Source: Legionella steelei
GTDB taxonomy: Bacteria; Pseudomonadota; Gammaproteobacteria; Legionellales; Legionellaceae
Reading direction: 5' to 3'
Assembly: GCF_001468005.1 (NCBI RefSeq)
Contig: NZ_LNYY01000021.1
Span: 744,637-808,636, forward strand
Length of the DNA: 64,000 nt
The translations under genes and the position numbers were made by a program. Position 1 is the stretch's first letter. Every line of letters starts with the position of its first letter. The notes below the pieces were generated by a model. That model had not been told where the DNA came from and ran no database searches. It saw nothing but the letters and a program-made list of their open reading frames with translations. Shown here piece by piece: positions 18,277 through 27,450 of the stretch.

Positions 18277-18293
18277 TGGCATACAGTTTGCAT
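18277..18293 (+). promoter_or_regulatory. Sigma-54 promoter of the flagellar operon
   Basis: TGGCATACAGTTTGCAT has GG and GC exactly 10 bases apart and matches the -24/-12 consensus (TGGCAC-N5-TTGCA) at all but one strong position. It lies about 85 bases before fliM. In Legionella, FleQ and RpoN are known to drive this class of flagellar genes. The rest of the 320-base gap holds the half repeat and a short inverted repeat (TTGAATT near 18330/18346). Confidence 0.75.
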
Positions 18294-18379
18294 ATCGTAG
18301 TCATTCAATAGAAAAATCATGATACTTGCTTGAATTTAATGAGTGAATTCAAGCTTAAAAATTAGTATGGATTGCTTAT

Positions 18380-19444
18380 ATGGCTGATAAAAACGTTTTA
18401 TCACAAGAAGAAATAGATGCGCTGCTGAAAACTGTAGGCGAAACTCCTGAAGAAGTGCATAAAGACTCAACAGAGACTACAGGGGCTCCTGAAAAAGCTG
18501 GGCATAAAAAAGCAAAAGGTCAAAAAAAACAGGTAGCAGAAGCTGTATTTGAGACAGTAGAAACAAAAGAAAATGATGTAAAAACTCTTAACTTTACTGC
18601 TCAAGAACGCATCGTCAAAGGCAAGTTACCAGTATTAGATAGAATTTATGATCGCGCTGCGCGCTTATTTGCATCGGATGTCTATAATGTCACCGCCAAA
18701 GATTTTGAGATTAAACAAGATCCATTACTCATTATAAAGCATCGCGACTTTATGGAGAGCTTACCCAATCCAAGCTTAATGTGTATTTCTAAATTCAAAC
18801 CATTACGAGGTAAAGGTATTATTCTTTTTGATAGTACTTTCGTCTACGATCTGGTCGACTATTATTTTGGTGGAAGCTCGCAATTTTTTGCTCAAAAAGA
18901 CAGAACTGATTTTACTGCGACTGAGTTGCGTGTGATGGATGTCATTACCAAAAAACTCATTGCCAATCTGACTCAGGCGTGGAAGCCAATTATCCAGCTT
19001 GATATTACCAAATTTAATGATGAAACAAACCCACAGTTGGTCAATATTGCAGAACCTGATGAAATGCTGTTGGTAGCCCGTTTTTCTATGGATTTTGGCA
19101 AAGAAATTGGAACGTTCTATTTCATTTTACCTTACTCCATGGTTGAGCCGATTAAAGAGCAATTGGAGCTTGGTGCATCTCGACCTGATGATGAAATTGA
19201 TCCCAACTGGGTTAAATCACTGAAAGAAGAGTTAATGAATGTTGAGTTAACTGTCAGTTCGGCAATGGCTGAAACAAAAAGTACTCTGGGGGCAGTGATG
19301 TCATGGCAAGTAGGTGACTTCATCCCTATGGACATGAAAGAAATAGTTACTTTAGATATTGAAGGGACTCCAGGTTTTACGGCAACTCAAGGTACTGCAA
19401 ATGACAAACGCGCAGTAAAAATAATAAAAAATATTAGTTATTAG
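18380..19444 (+). CDS. fliM: Flagellar motor switch protein FliM
   Basis: FliM forms the C-ring and binds phospho-CheY. The N-terminus has the CheY-binding peptide LSQEEIDALLKTVG. A Lys-rich linker (about residues 30-60) leads to the CheC-like middle domain (FKPLRGKGIILFDSTFVYDL) and the C-terminal SPOA domain (QVGDFIPMDMKEIV). At 354 aa the linker is somewhat longer than in enterics (about 334 aa). First gene of the operon, directly behind a sigma-54 promoter. Confidence 0.97.
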   Translation: MADKNVLSQEEIDALLKTVGETPEEVHKDSTETTGAPEKAGHKKAKGQKKQVAEAVFETVETKENDVKTLNFTAQERIVKGKLPVLDRIYDRAARLFASDVYNVTAKDFEIKQDPLLIIKHRDFMESLPNPSLMCISKFKPLRGKGIILFDSTFVYDLVDYYFGGSSQFFAQKDRTDFTATELRVMDVITKKLIANLTQAWKPIIQLDITKFNDETNPQLVNIAEPDEMLLVARFSMDFGKEIGTFYFILPYSMVEPIKEQLELGASRPDDEIDPNWVKSLKEELMNVELTVSSAMAETKSTLGAVMSWQVGDFIPMDMKEIVTLDIEGTPGFTATQGTANDKRAVKIIKNISY

Positions 19445-19455
19445 GGAGATAAATA

Positions 19456-19776
19456 ATGTCTCAAGAAGCAATAGAACAACCAAAACCAGCCAATAATCTT
19501 CCTCAGGATGCAGACAGTGAGAAAATGGATTTGATTTTGGATATACCGGTATCCGTGACGGTAGAAATTGGTCGTACCAAAATGACCATTCGTAATTTAC
19601 TGCAATTAAACCAAGGAGGTATTGTTGCTCTGGATCGTTTAGCGGGTGATCCACTGGATGTTTTGGTTAATGGCACTCTGGTTGCGCATGGCGAGGTTGT
19701 TGTGGTGAATGATAAATTTGGTGTGCGATTAACTGATATTGTTAGTACAGCAGAACGAATTAAGCGATTAAGATAA
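19456..19776 (+). CDS. fliN: Flagellar motor switch protein FliN
   Basis: A 106-aa C-ring subunit with the SPOA fold: LILDIPVSVTVEIGRTKM, LLQLNQGGIVALDRLAGDPL and VNDKFGVRLTDIV are all as in the family. The N-terminal 25 residues are a polar extension. It has the ribosome site TAGGGAGATAA and lies 11 bases after fliM. Confidence 0.97.
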   Translation: MSQEAIEQPKPANNLPQDADSEKMDLILDIPVSVTVEIGRTKMTIRNLLQLNQGGIVALDRLAGDPLDVLVNGTLVAHGEVVVVNDKFGVRLTDIVSTAERIKRLR

Positions 19777-19805
19777 TGCAAAGTGTACTCAGTCAAGGAG
19801 AGCTC

Positions 19806-20108
19806 ATGCGTGTTGTGATGGGCTTATTATTGGTTTTATTGCTCATCCTTGTATTGTCTTGGGTAGTGAAGCGTTTACATGGTATGCAAATGGGGTCGGC
19901 AAAAGGATTTCAATCTGTGGCCTCTATGCTTTTGGGACCAAAGGAAAAAATCACTTTGTTAAAAGTAGGAACACGTTATTTGTTGGTTGGCTCAGGTGCT
20001 GGAAATGTCACGTTACTCCATGATTTTGGTGAACAATTGCCACCAGGCTTTGATACTACAAATAAATCTTCATTTGCAGATCTGCTTAAATCGGTTGTGA
20101 AATCATAA
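19806..20108 (+). CDS. fliO: Flagellar export protein FliO
   Basis: A short single-pass protein that helps assemble FliP into the export gate. A frame from an ATG at 19776 overlaps the fliN stop, but AAGGAG lies 5 bases before the ATG at 19806, so I take that start (100 aa). One membrane helix (VVMGLLLVLLLILVLSWVV) is followed by a cytoplasmic domain with the usual LLGPKEKITLLKVG and YLLVG motifs. FliO is poorly conserved; the call rests on this pattern and on its place between fliN and fliP. Confidence 0.9.
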   Translation: MRVVMGLLLVLLLILVLSWVVKRLHGMQMGSAKGFQSVASMLLGPKEKITLLKVGTRYLLVGSGAGNVTLLHDFGEQLPPGFDTTNKSSFADLLKSVVKS

Positions 20109-20175
20109 GATGAATAGAATGAATTTATACGTACGGAACTGGTTATCCTCTGTATGGGACTTAATGGAAATAGTA

Positions 20176-20952
20176 ATGAGTGCTTTTAAATCCCGGGTTT
20201 CGCTGCGCCGCACCCAGGTTACATTGTTTGTTATTTTATTTTGTTGTGTTCCTGTGGCTTTGCAGGCGGCACCTTTATCCTTACCAGCAATGACAGTACA
20301 ACCTGGAGCAAACGGAGAACAAACCTACAGCGTTAACCTCCAAATTTTGATTTTTATGACTTTGTTAACTGTTTTGCCTGGAATGTTGATGGCAATGACA
20401 GCTTTTACACGAATCATTATAGTGCTTTCTATTTTGCGCCAGGCTATAGGCATGGCCCAAACTCCAACCAATCAAATTTTAATTGGCATTGCTTTATTTA
20501 TGACTTATTTTGTGATGTCACCCGTATTTAATAAAATTAATGATACTGCAGTACAACCTTATCTTGCAGAGACCATAAAATTTCCTCAGGCTTTAGCCAA
20601 TGCACAAGTGCCTCTACGTGAATTTATGCTCAATCAGACACGCAAAAATGATTTATCCATGTTTGAAAAATTTGCGCAAAAAAATCCAGCTACGCTTGAT
20701 GAAGTCCCCATGAGTGTGGTGATTCCTGCGTTCATCACCAGTGAATTAAAAACAGCATTCCAGATTGGCTTTATTTTATTTTTACCTTTTTTGATTATTG
20801 ATATGGTGGTATCCAGTGTTCTGATGGCTATGGGTATGATGATGTTATCGCCTTTAATTATTTCATTACCCTTTAAGATCATGCTTTTTGTTATGGTTGA
20901 TGGCTGGACACTTGTTTTAGGATCAGTGGCATCAAGTTTTGCCATGAGTTAA
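20176..20952 (+). CDS. fliP: Flagellar export gate protein FliP
   Basis: FliP forms the export gate with FliQ and FliR. Core motifs: MTLLTVLPGMLMAMTAFTRI, ILRQAIGMAQTPTNQ, MSVVIPAFITSELKTAF and MMMLSPLIISLPFK. In-frame ATGs at 20110, 20119, 20164 and 20176 are possible starts, and none has a strong ribosome site. I choose 20176 (258 aa) because it gives an ordinary signal peptide, MSAFKSRVSLRRTQ followed by LFVILFCCVPVALQA. The basic n-region of that peptide is encoded by a fragment of the dispersed repeat at 20191-20222, so the gene's 5' end has been reshaped. The mature protein looks normal. Confidence 0.93.
   Translation: MSAFKSRVSLRRTQVTLFVILFCCVPVALQAAPLSLPAMTVQPGANGEQTYSVNLQILIFMTLLTVLPGMLMAMTAFTRIIIVLSILRQAIGMAQTPTNQILIGIALFMTYFVMSPVFNKINDTAVQPYLAETIKFPQALANAQVPLREFMLNQTRKNDLSMFEKFAQKNPATLDEVPMSVVIPAFITSELKTAFQIGFILFLPFLIIDMVVSSVLMAMGMMMLSPLIISLPFKIMLFVMVDGWTLVLGSVASSFAMS
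20191..20222. repeat. Repeat-family fragment inside the fliP coding region
   Basis: These 32 bases (TCCCGGGTTTCGCTGCGCCG then CACCCAGGTTAC) closely match the right half of the dispersed element, as at 36908-36939 and 51172-51203. Read in the fliP frame they encode SRVSLRRTQ, the n-region of the signal peptide. Confidence 0.8.
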
Positions 20953-21021
20953 AGGCATGATGAAGTGAATTAAAAAGAAAGAAGAGTCTGTAAAAAGGCT
21001 ATAAAATTATAGGGAAATAAT

Positions 21022-21291
21022 ATGACCCCAGAGTCTGTAGTTTCTATATTCAGTGAAGGTGTGTATTTGATGCTGTTATTGATCACCGTACTCATTCTGC
21101 CTGGTTTGATTGTTGGAGTTATCGTGTCCATGTTTCAAGCGGCAACACAAATTAATGAAACGAGTCTGAGTTTTATACCCAAATTATTTATTACTTTTTT
21201 GATGCTCGTATTTGCTGGCCCTTGGTTATTGAAGACGATGGTGAATTACACGGATTCGTTAATTACCAATATTCCTTATTTAATAGGCTAA
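21022..21291 (+). CDS. fliQ: Flagellar export protein FliQ
   Basis: An 89-aa two-helix export gate subunit. MTPESVVSIFSEGVYLML, then VLILPGLIVGVIVSMFQAAT, QINETSLSFIPKL and a second helix AGPWLLKTMVNY are all family-typical. Ribosome site TAGGGAAATAAT. It stands 70 bases after fliP in the operon. Confidence 0.97.
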   Translation: MTPESVVSIFSEGVYLMLLLITVLILPGLIVGVIVSMFQAATQINETSLSFIPKLFITFLMLVFAGPWLLKTMVNYTDSLITNIPYLIG

Positions 21292-21298
21292 CCCCAAG

Positions 21299-22069
21299 AT
21301 GAAGCTGGATTATCCAACAATAATAAGCATGGTAAGTCAGGTTATATGGCCCATGGGACGTATTGGTGGTTTATTGCTTACAGTACCTGTATTTTCCTCT
21401 ATGTTAATACCTGGTCGCATTAAAATTATTTTGCTTTTCTTTTTAAGTTGTGTCTGCGCTTTTATGGTTCCTAAAGAGCTTTCATTCCTGAATTTCAAAG
21501 GTGTTTTTTTGGGATACATTATCCAGGAATTGCTTTTTGGATTGTTAATGGGATTTGTCTTACAACTTGTTTTTCAGGTTTTTATTTTGGGTGGACAAAT
21601 TATTGCAATGCAGGCTGGACTTAGTTTTGCGGTGATGATGGACCCTACCAGCAGAGCCAGTGTTCCATTGGTTAGTCAGCTTTATTCAATGATGATGACC
21701 TTAATTTTTTTAGCGCTTAATGGACATTTGGCGGTTTTTGAGACCTTATTAGATAGTTTCAGAATGATGCCTATAGGACAGCTTTCAGTTACTCAATCTA
21801 TGGTATGGAATGTTATTTTATTTTCAGGTTGGATGTTTAAACAATCATTATTGATTTCAATTCCTGCTTTATTGTCTTTACTTATTGTGAGCCTTGCCTT
21901 CGGGATTATGGCTCGGGCGGCACCGCAATTAAATATTTTTTCTTTAGGATTCCCTATAACGTTAATCATGGGAATGGTTGTGATTAAGGTGGGTTTGCCG
22001 AGTGTTGCTGCACAAATGGCTGATCTTATCAATGATGGGGTGCGTTTTATGATAGGGATGTTGCGCTGA
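21299..22069 (+). CDS. fliR: Flagellar export protein FliR
   Basis: A 256-aa multi-pass export gate subunit with about six helices. Typical segments: RIGGLLLTVPVFSSMLIPGR, GFVLQLVFQVFILGGQIIAMQ, FAVMMDPTSRASVPLVSQ and APQLNIFSLGFPI. It lies 7 bases after fliQ, and its stop overlaps the flhB start by one base. Confidence 0.96.
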   Translation: MKLDYPTIISMVSQVIWPMGRIGGLLLTVPVFSSMLIPGRIKIILLFFLSCVCAFMVPKELSFLNFKGVFLGYIIQELLFGLLMGFVLQLVFQVFILGGQIIAMQAGLSFAVMMDPTSRASVPLVSQLYSMMMTLIFLALNGHLAVFETLLDSFRMMPIGQLSVTQSMVWNVILFSGWMFKQSLLISIPALLSLLIVSLAFGIMARAAPQLNIFSLGFPITLIMGMVVIKVGLPSVAAQMADLINDGVRFMIGMLR

Positions 22070-23220
22070 TGGCGGATCAAGAACAAGCACAAGAAAAAAC
22101 CGAACAGCCCTCGGCCAAACGGCTCAGAGAAGCGCGACAAAAGGGGCAGGTTGCTCGCTCGAAAGATTTCAATACTACAGTGACCTTACTCTTTACTGCT
22201 TTGGGCTTTCTTATTTTTGGAAAGCAATTAGCACATCAAATGGCAACTATGATGCACCATGCTTTTGAGTTTGATACACGAGTTCTTATTACGCCAACAA
22301 AGAGTTTTGAGCGTTTGTTTTTTTTAGCTAAGATGGGGTTTTGGTCTTTAGTGCCCTTATTGGTTGTGATTTTTTTTATTACCTTATTGGCTCCGTTGCT
22401 TATGGGCGGTTGGGTTTTTAGTGGACAAGTCCTACAGCCCAAATTCTCACGACTCAATCTATTTCAAGGGCTTAAACGGATGGTTTCGGTGAAAGGTTTT
22501 GCCGAAATGATCAAATCGTTTTTTAAGTTCCTCATTGTTGCAGTTGTCGCCATAGCAGTACTTAAAACACAAGTTCCTGCATTATTAGCTTTAGCCCATG
22601 TTCCTGTAGAAACAGCGATTGGGAGTGGTTCTTTAATTGTTGTGAAATCATTTGTATTGATTTCCGCCAGTTTAATTTTGATTGCTGCTTTTGATGTACC
22701 TTTTCAATGGTATGAGCATCAAAAAAATATGAAAATGACGATGCAAGAATTGAGGGATGAATATAAAGAAACAGAAGGTAAGCCAGAGGTAAAAAGTGCT
22801 ATTCGGCGTGCGCAACAAGAAATTTCACGCCGACGTATGATGAATGAAATATCTAAAGCAAATGTGGTGTTAACGAACCCCACGCATTATGCGGTGGCAA
22901 TTAGCTACAAAGATAAGAGTCATAAAGCACCAATAGTGGTGGCAAAGGGTAAGGACTTGATTGCTTTCCAAATTAGTAATGTTGCAAAGTCACATCAAAT
23001 TCCTATTATTACAGTGCCACCGTTAGCTCGCGCCCTCTATTTTTCTACCAAATTAAATGCAGAAATACCAAGGGGACTCTACGTCGCTGTAGCCCAGGTT
23101 TTAGCCTACGTGTTTCAACTGCGTGATAAGGAGCGTTATGATTATAAGCCTACTGTGTTACAGGATGTTCCTATTCCACCAGAATTAGCACGCGAAGCAG
23201 AGGAGACTGCTAATGAATAA
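22069..23220 (+). CDS. flhB: Flagellar export switch protein FlhB
   Basis: FlhB switches the export apparatus from rod/hook to filament substrates. The N-terminal part begins EKTEQPSAKRLREARQKGQV and has four helices. The C-terminal cytoplasmic domain holds the autocleavage motif NPTH in NVVLTNPTHYAVAISY, and a VPPLARALY region. At 383 aa it is normal. It overlaps flhA by 8 bases. Confidence 0.97.
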   Translation: MADQEQAQEKTEQPSAKRLREARQKGQVARSKDFNTTVTLLFTALGFLIFGKQLAHQMATMMHHAFEFDTRVLITPTKSFERLFFLAKMGFWSLVPLLVVIFFITLLAPLLMGGWVFSGQVLQPKFSRLNLFQGLKRMVSVKGFAEMIKSFFKFLIVAVVAIAVLKTQVPALLALAHVPVETAIGSGSLIVVKSFVLISASLILIAAFDVPFQWYEHQKNMKMTMQELRDEYKETEGKPEVKSAIRRAQQEISRRRMMNEISKANVVLTNPTHYAVAISYKDKSHKAPIVVAKGKDLIAFQISNVAKSHQIPIITVPPLARALYFSTKLNAEIPRGLYVAVAQVLAYVFQLRDKERYDYKPTVLQDVPIPPELAREAEETANE

Positions 23221-25294
23221 AGCATTGCACTATATTCAATATTGGATGCGTCAAGGTTTAGGCACACCTTTGGCGCTCATCATGATGCTTGGCATGATGA
23301 TGTTGCCTTTGCCGCCTTTTTTATTGGATGTGTTTTTTACTTTTAATATTGCTCTCTCTTTAGTCGTGCTGTTAGCGGTGATATACAGTGAAAGGCCTCT
23401 GGATTTTGCCGTATTTCCAACCGTCATATTGCTTGCAACCTTATTGCGATTGTCTTTAAACGTAGCCTCAACTCGTGTGGTTTTATTAAATGGTTATAAA
23501 GGAACTGATGCTGCTGGACATGTGATTCAATCATTTGGTGAAGTGGTTATTGGGGGAAACTATGCGGTAGGTCTTGTCGTATTTATTATTCTGGTTGTTA
23601 TAAATTTTGTTGTGGTTACCAAGGGTGCTGGCCGTGTATCTGAAGTCAGTGCGCGCTTCACTTTGGATTCTTTGCCTGGGAAGCAAATGGCTATCGATGC
23701 TGATCTGAATGCGGGTCTAATTAATCAAGAACAGGCGATAAAACGTCGATTAGAGGTAGCGCAGGAAGCCGATTTTTACGGCTCTATGGATGGTGCCAGC
23801 AAATTCGTTCGTGGTGATGCAATTGCTGGGATTTTAATTTTGGTTGTGAACATTATTGGTGGGTTGATTATTGGTGTTTTTCAGCATGGGATGACAGTTG
23901 CAGATGCATTGCATAATTATATTCTATTAACCATTGGTGATGGCTTGGTTGCGCAAGTTCCTTCTTTAGTTTTATCAACTGCCGCAGCCATTATTGTTAC
24001 GCGAGTTTCCAGTGCACAGAATATGGGGCATGCAGTTATTTCTCAATTACTGGCAAATCCACGCTCATTAGTTATTGCTGCAGCGATTATCGGGCTGATT
24101 GGTATTATTCCTGGAATGCCTCATGTAGCATTTATTTTACTTGCTGCTGGTCTGGCGGGAATTGCTTATTTGTTTCAACAACAAGAAAAAGTAAAACGTA
24201 AGGAACAACTCAGTCAGGAAAGTGAGTCGCTGGCGGTGCAAGGTCCCAATATTTCATCAGAACTATCATGGGATGATGTGAACCCTGTTGACGTGATTAG
24301 TCTTGAAGTAGGATATCGTCTGATTCCTTTAGTGGATCAGTCACAAGGAGGGGTTTTACTTTCTCGTATAAAAGGGGTGCGCAAGAAAATATCTCAAGAG
24401 CTGGGTTTTTTAATTCCTTCGGTACATGTACGTGATAATTTAGATTTAAAGCCTAACCATTACCGAATTAGTTTGGCCGGAGTTGTAATGGGCGAGGCCG
24501 CAATTCATTTGGACCGTTGCTTGGCTATAAACCCCGGACAAGTTTTTGGTGACATTGAAGGAATAAAAACCCATGATCCGGCATTTGGTATGGAAGCAGT
24601 CTGGATTAATGAGAGTCAAAAAGAACAGGCACATACCTTAGGTTATACCGTCGTTGATACCTCAACAGTTGTTGCGACCCACATAAGCCAAATATTAGAG
24701 CAAAACAGTCAGCAATTATTAGGTTATGAAGAAACACAACAGCTCTTAGATAAGCTTGCAATAAACTCACCTAAATTAGTGAAAGAGTTGGTTCCAGATG
24801 GTCTTTCCTTAGGAATGGTCAGTAAAGTATTACAAGGATTATTAGTTGAGCATATTCCACTAACGGATATACGCACTATAGTCGAAACTTTGGCGGAGTT
24901 AGCGCCAAAATCTAAGGATACTGAGTTTTTAATCAGTCAGGTACGGATTGCCTTATCGCGATTAATCACACAAAAAATCAGTGGAATTCACGAGGAACTG
25001 CCAATTATTACGTTAAAACCCGAGTTGGAACAATTATTGCAAAACATTATTCAGAGCAGTGGGACTGGAGGCGTAAACTTTGAGCCAGGAATGGCGGATA
25101 AAATGCAACATTCTTTGACACAATTAGCAATGCAGCAGCAGGCAAAACAAGAGAGTTCTGTATTAGTGGTACAACCAGGCATACGTGCAGTATTGGCACG
25201 ATTTGTGCGTAATATCTCTCATGACTTTCATGTTTTGTCGTATCAGGAGATTCCTGATAACAAACAAATAAGAATAGTAGGTACAGTAGGATAG
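23213..25294 (+). CDS. flhA: Flagellar export protein FlhA
   Basis: The 693-aa core of the export gate, which couples proton flow to secretion. About eight N-terminal helices contain the conserved loop GAGRVSEVSARFTLDSLPGK with QMAIDADLNAGLI. The large cytoplasmic half (from about residue 340) begins near DVISLEVGYRLIPLVD and has HVRDNLDL and the GYTVVDTSTVVATH motif. Complete. About 150 bases separate it from flhF; I see no clear promoter or terminator there. Confidence 0.98.
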   Translation: MNKALHYIQYWMRQGLGTPLALIMMLGMMMLPLPPFLLDVFFTFNIALSLVVLLAVIYSERPLDFAVFPTVILLATLLRLSLNVASTRVVLLNGYKGTDAAGHVIQSFGEVVIGGNYAVGLVVFIILVVINFVVVTKGAGRVSEVSARFTLDSLPGKQMAIDADLNAGLINQEQAIKRRLEVAQEADFYGSMDGASKFVRGDAIAGILILVVNIIGGLIIGVFQHGMTVADALHNYILLTIGDGLVAQVPSLVLSTAAAIIVTRVSSAQNMGHAVISQLLANPRSLVIAAAIIGLIGIIPGMPHVAFILLAAGLAGIAYLFQQQEKVKRKEQLSQESESLAVQGPNISSELSWDDVNPVDVISLEVGYRLIPLVDQSQGGVLLSRIKGVRKKISQELGFLIPSVHVRDNLDLKPNHYRISLAGVVMGEAAIHLDRCLAINPGQVFGDIEGIKTHDPAFGMEAVWINESQKEQAHTLGYTVVDTSTVVATHISQILEQNSQQLLGYEETQQLLDKLAINSPKLVKELVPDGLSLGMVSKVLQGLLVEHIPLTDIRTIVETLAELAPKSKDTEFLISQVRIALSRLITQKISGIHEELPIITLKPELEQLLQNIIQSSGTGGVNFEPGMADKMQHSLTQLAMQQQAKQESSVLVVQPGIRAVLARFVRNISHDFHVLSYQEIPDNKQIRIVGTVG

Positions 25295-25447
25295 AAATGG
25301 CCACTGGGTCTGTAATATGGAACAGTAGCCTTGGAAAGAAAAAAGAAACTTAGAACATAAATTTCTCAGTTTTCCTACAATCAGACTACAATTTCTATAG
25401 AGGCATTGCGTGAATAGTAACAAATTTCTTCATAAGCAGGAGGCTTT

Positions 25448-26578
25448 ATGAAATTAAAACGTTTTGTTGCGACCGATACACGCAGCGCTATGAAACAAAT
25501 TAAAGAGACACTTGGTGACGATGCAGTCATTTTGTCCAGTCACCATGTAGAAGGTGGCGTGGAAGTTGTTGCTGCGATTGATTTTGATGAAACAATTCTT
25601 TCAACTTCAGCCGCAGTAGCTTGCGCTGAACCACCAAGCCAGGCTAATAAATTTCAAATGCAAACTCCTCTTGATGATATGCGTCAAGAAATTCAAACAC
25701 TAAGGGGCATGCTTGAGGCCCAATTAAGAGGAAATGTCGGTGTTCATGAGCCTTTGCATACCATTTTGCTTCAGAAGCTCCTGTATCTGGGGGTAAGTCA
25801 CACTACAGCTGCGACTTGGGCATGTTCTGTGCGGTCTGATTTGAATCAGCAAAAAGGCTGGGAAGCAGTACTGAATCTTATTTCTGAGCAATTGACCATA
25901 CGTGATACCCATAGGATAGAAGAAGGTGGCGTTTACGCTTTTGTAGGGCCAACTGGTGTCGGAAAAACGACGACATTAGCCAAAATTGCGGCGAGATTTA
26001 CATTGAGATTTGGGGCCGATAAGTTAGGACTAGTCACTATGGATACTTATCGCATTGCCGCACAAGAACAACTTATGATGTATGGAAAAATCTTGGGTGT
26101 TAAGGTTTGTGTTGCTCAGGATGAAGTTTCCTTAGCACGAGTATTACGACAATTAAGCGACAAAAAATTAATTTTGATTGATACCGCGGGAATGAATCCG
26201 GCAGATGAGCGAGTTGCAAAACAAATGCATGTATTAGGCACTTATTTGCAATCGATTTCTAAGGTTTTGGTTCTACCTGCAACCAGCCACTATCAAGTAT
26301 TAGTGGATGCCATAAGACGTTATGAGGCAAATCAAGTTGATCAGTGTATTTTAACCAAACTGGATGAGTCATTAGCAGTAGGTGGTGCACTAAGCGCACT
26401 CATTGAGTCAGGTTTAGCAGTGAGCTATCTCACACACGGACAACGTGTACCCGAAGACATTAAAATGGCAACACGTCACCAACTAATTGAGTTGTTTGCA
26501 GAGCAGGAAGCACAGCTATTCCAGACAAACAAGGTTGGAAAAGGGCACCAAGGTGCTGGGAGAGAATATCATGTCTAA
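25448..26578 (+). CDS. flhF: SRP-type GTPase FlhF
   Basis: FlhF places and numbers polar flagella. N-terminal basic region (KLKRFVATDTRSAMKQIKET), middle domain, then the SRP GTPase: G1 GPTGVGKTTTLAKIA, TMDTYRIAAQEQL, G3 LIDTAGM and G4 LTKLDE. A strong AGGAGG ribosome site precedes the ATG. 376 aa, normal. The last 8 bases overlap flhG. Together with FlhG it indicates a polar flagellum. Confidence 0.96.
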   Translation: MKLKRFVATDTRSAMKQIKETLGDDAVILSSHHVEGGVEVVAAIDFDETILSTSAAVACAEPPSQANKFQMQTPLDDMRQEIQTLRGMLEAQLRGNVGVHEPLHTILLQKLLYLGVSHTTAATWACSVRSDLNQQKGWEAVLNLISEQLTIRDTHRIEEGGVYAFVGPTGVGKTTTLAKIAARFTLRFGADKLGLVTMDTYRIAAQEQLMMYGKILGVKVCVAQDEVSLARVLRQLSDKKLILIDTAGMNPADERVAKQMHVLGTYLQSISKVLVLPATSHYQVLVDAIRRYEANQVDQCILTKLDESLAVGGALSALIESGLAVSYLTHGQRVPEDIKMATRHQLIELFAEQEAQLFQTNKVGKGHQGAGREYHV

Positions 26579-27440
26579 AGTAAAGAAAAATATACGTGAT
26601 CAGGCTTCAGGTCTGAGGAATCTGTCACGTGCTAAACCAATTAAGGTAATTGCTGTCTCTGCCGGGAAAGGCGGAGTAGGCAAGAGCAATGTTTCCGTTA
26701 ATTTGGCAGTTGGTTTGGCCCAGCTTAACAAAAGAGTGATGATACTCGATGCCGATTTAGGATTGGCAAATATCGATATTATGCTGGGATTACATACAAA
26801 GTATAATTTATCTCATGTAATACAGGGCGCCTGTCATTTAAGTGACATTATTTTGCCAGGACCAAATGGCATTAGTGTCATTCCCGCAGCTTCAGGGACA
26901 GAATTTATGACCCAACTTTCTCCACCGGAGCTTGCAGGAATCATCGATGCCTTCAATGAGCTCACCGATGATTTAGATTACATGATTATAGATACTGCAG
27001 CTGGGATTTCAGACACGGTTTTAAGTTTTGCCCGTTCATCGCAAGAATTAATTGTTGTTGTATGTGATGAACCCACTTCATTAACTGATGCATATGCTTT
27101 AATTAAAGTAATGAGTAAACGTTATGAATGGACGCGTTTTCATATTTTGGCCAATATGGTGAGAAATGAAAGAGATGGACGGGAATTATTTAACAAATTA
27201 TTCAAAGTTTCCGAGCAATTTCTTGAGGTTCAGCTAGACTATTTAGGAGCGGTACCTTTTGATGAACACATACACAGGGCAGTAAAAATGCAAAAACCTG
27301 TATTAATTGCTTATCCAGATTCTGCTGCTGCTTTGGCACTTAGACAGTTAGCAGATGAAGTATCTGAATGGCCTTCCAGCTCTTTACTGGGTGGTAATAC
27401 CAGTTTCTTTTTAGAGCGATTAGTAGCAGGTGAATTTTAA
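26571..27440 (+). CDS. flhG: Flagellar number regulator FlhG (FleN), MinD-like ATPase
   Basis: A MinD/ParA-type ATPase that restrains FlhF and FleQ to keep flagella number low. The deviant Walker A is SAGKGGVGKSNVSVNLAVGL, followed by ILDADLGLANIDIMLGL and YMIIDTAAGIS. The frame opens earlier, at 26487, but the ATG at 26571 has a GGGAGAG ribosome site and gives the expected 289 aa with a short basic N-terminus (MSKVKKNIRDQASGLRNL), as in FleN. Confidence 0.95.
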   Translation: MSKVKKNIRDQASGLRNLSRAKPIKVIAVSAGKGGVGKSNVSVNLAVGLAQLNKRVMILDADLGLANIDIMLGLHTKYNLSHVIQGACHLSDIILPGPNGISVIPAASGTEFMTQLSPPELAGIIDAFNELTDDLDYMIIDTAAGISDTVLSFARSSQELIVVVCDEPTSLTDAYALIKVMSKRYEWTRFHILANMVRNERDGRELFNKLFKVSEQFLEVQLDYLGAVPFDEHIHRAVKMQKPVLIAYPDSAAALALRQLADEVSEWPSSSLLGGNTSFFLERLVAGEF

Positions 27441-27450
27441 GGAGAATATT

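Noticed and set aside
23085-23115. Repeat-like GTAGCCCAGG...AGCCTAC string inside flhB
   Set aside because: Short, and it encodes conserved FlhB residues (VAVAQVLAYV); most likely coincidence.
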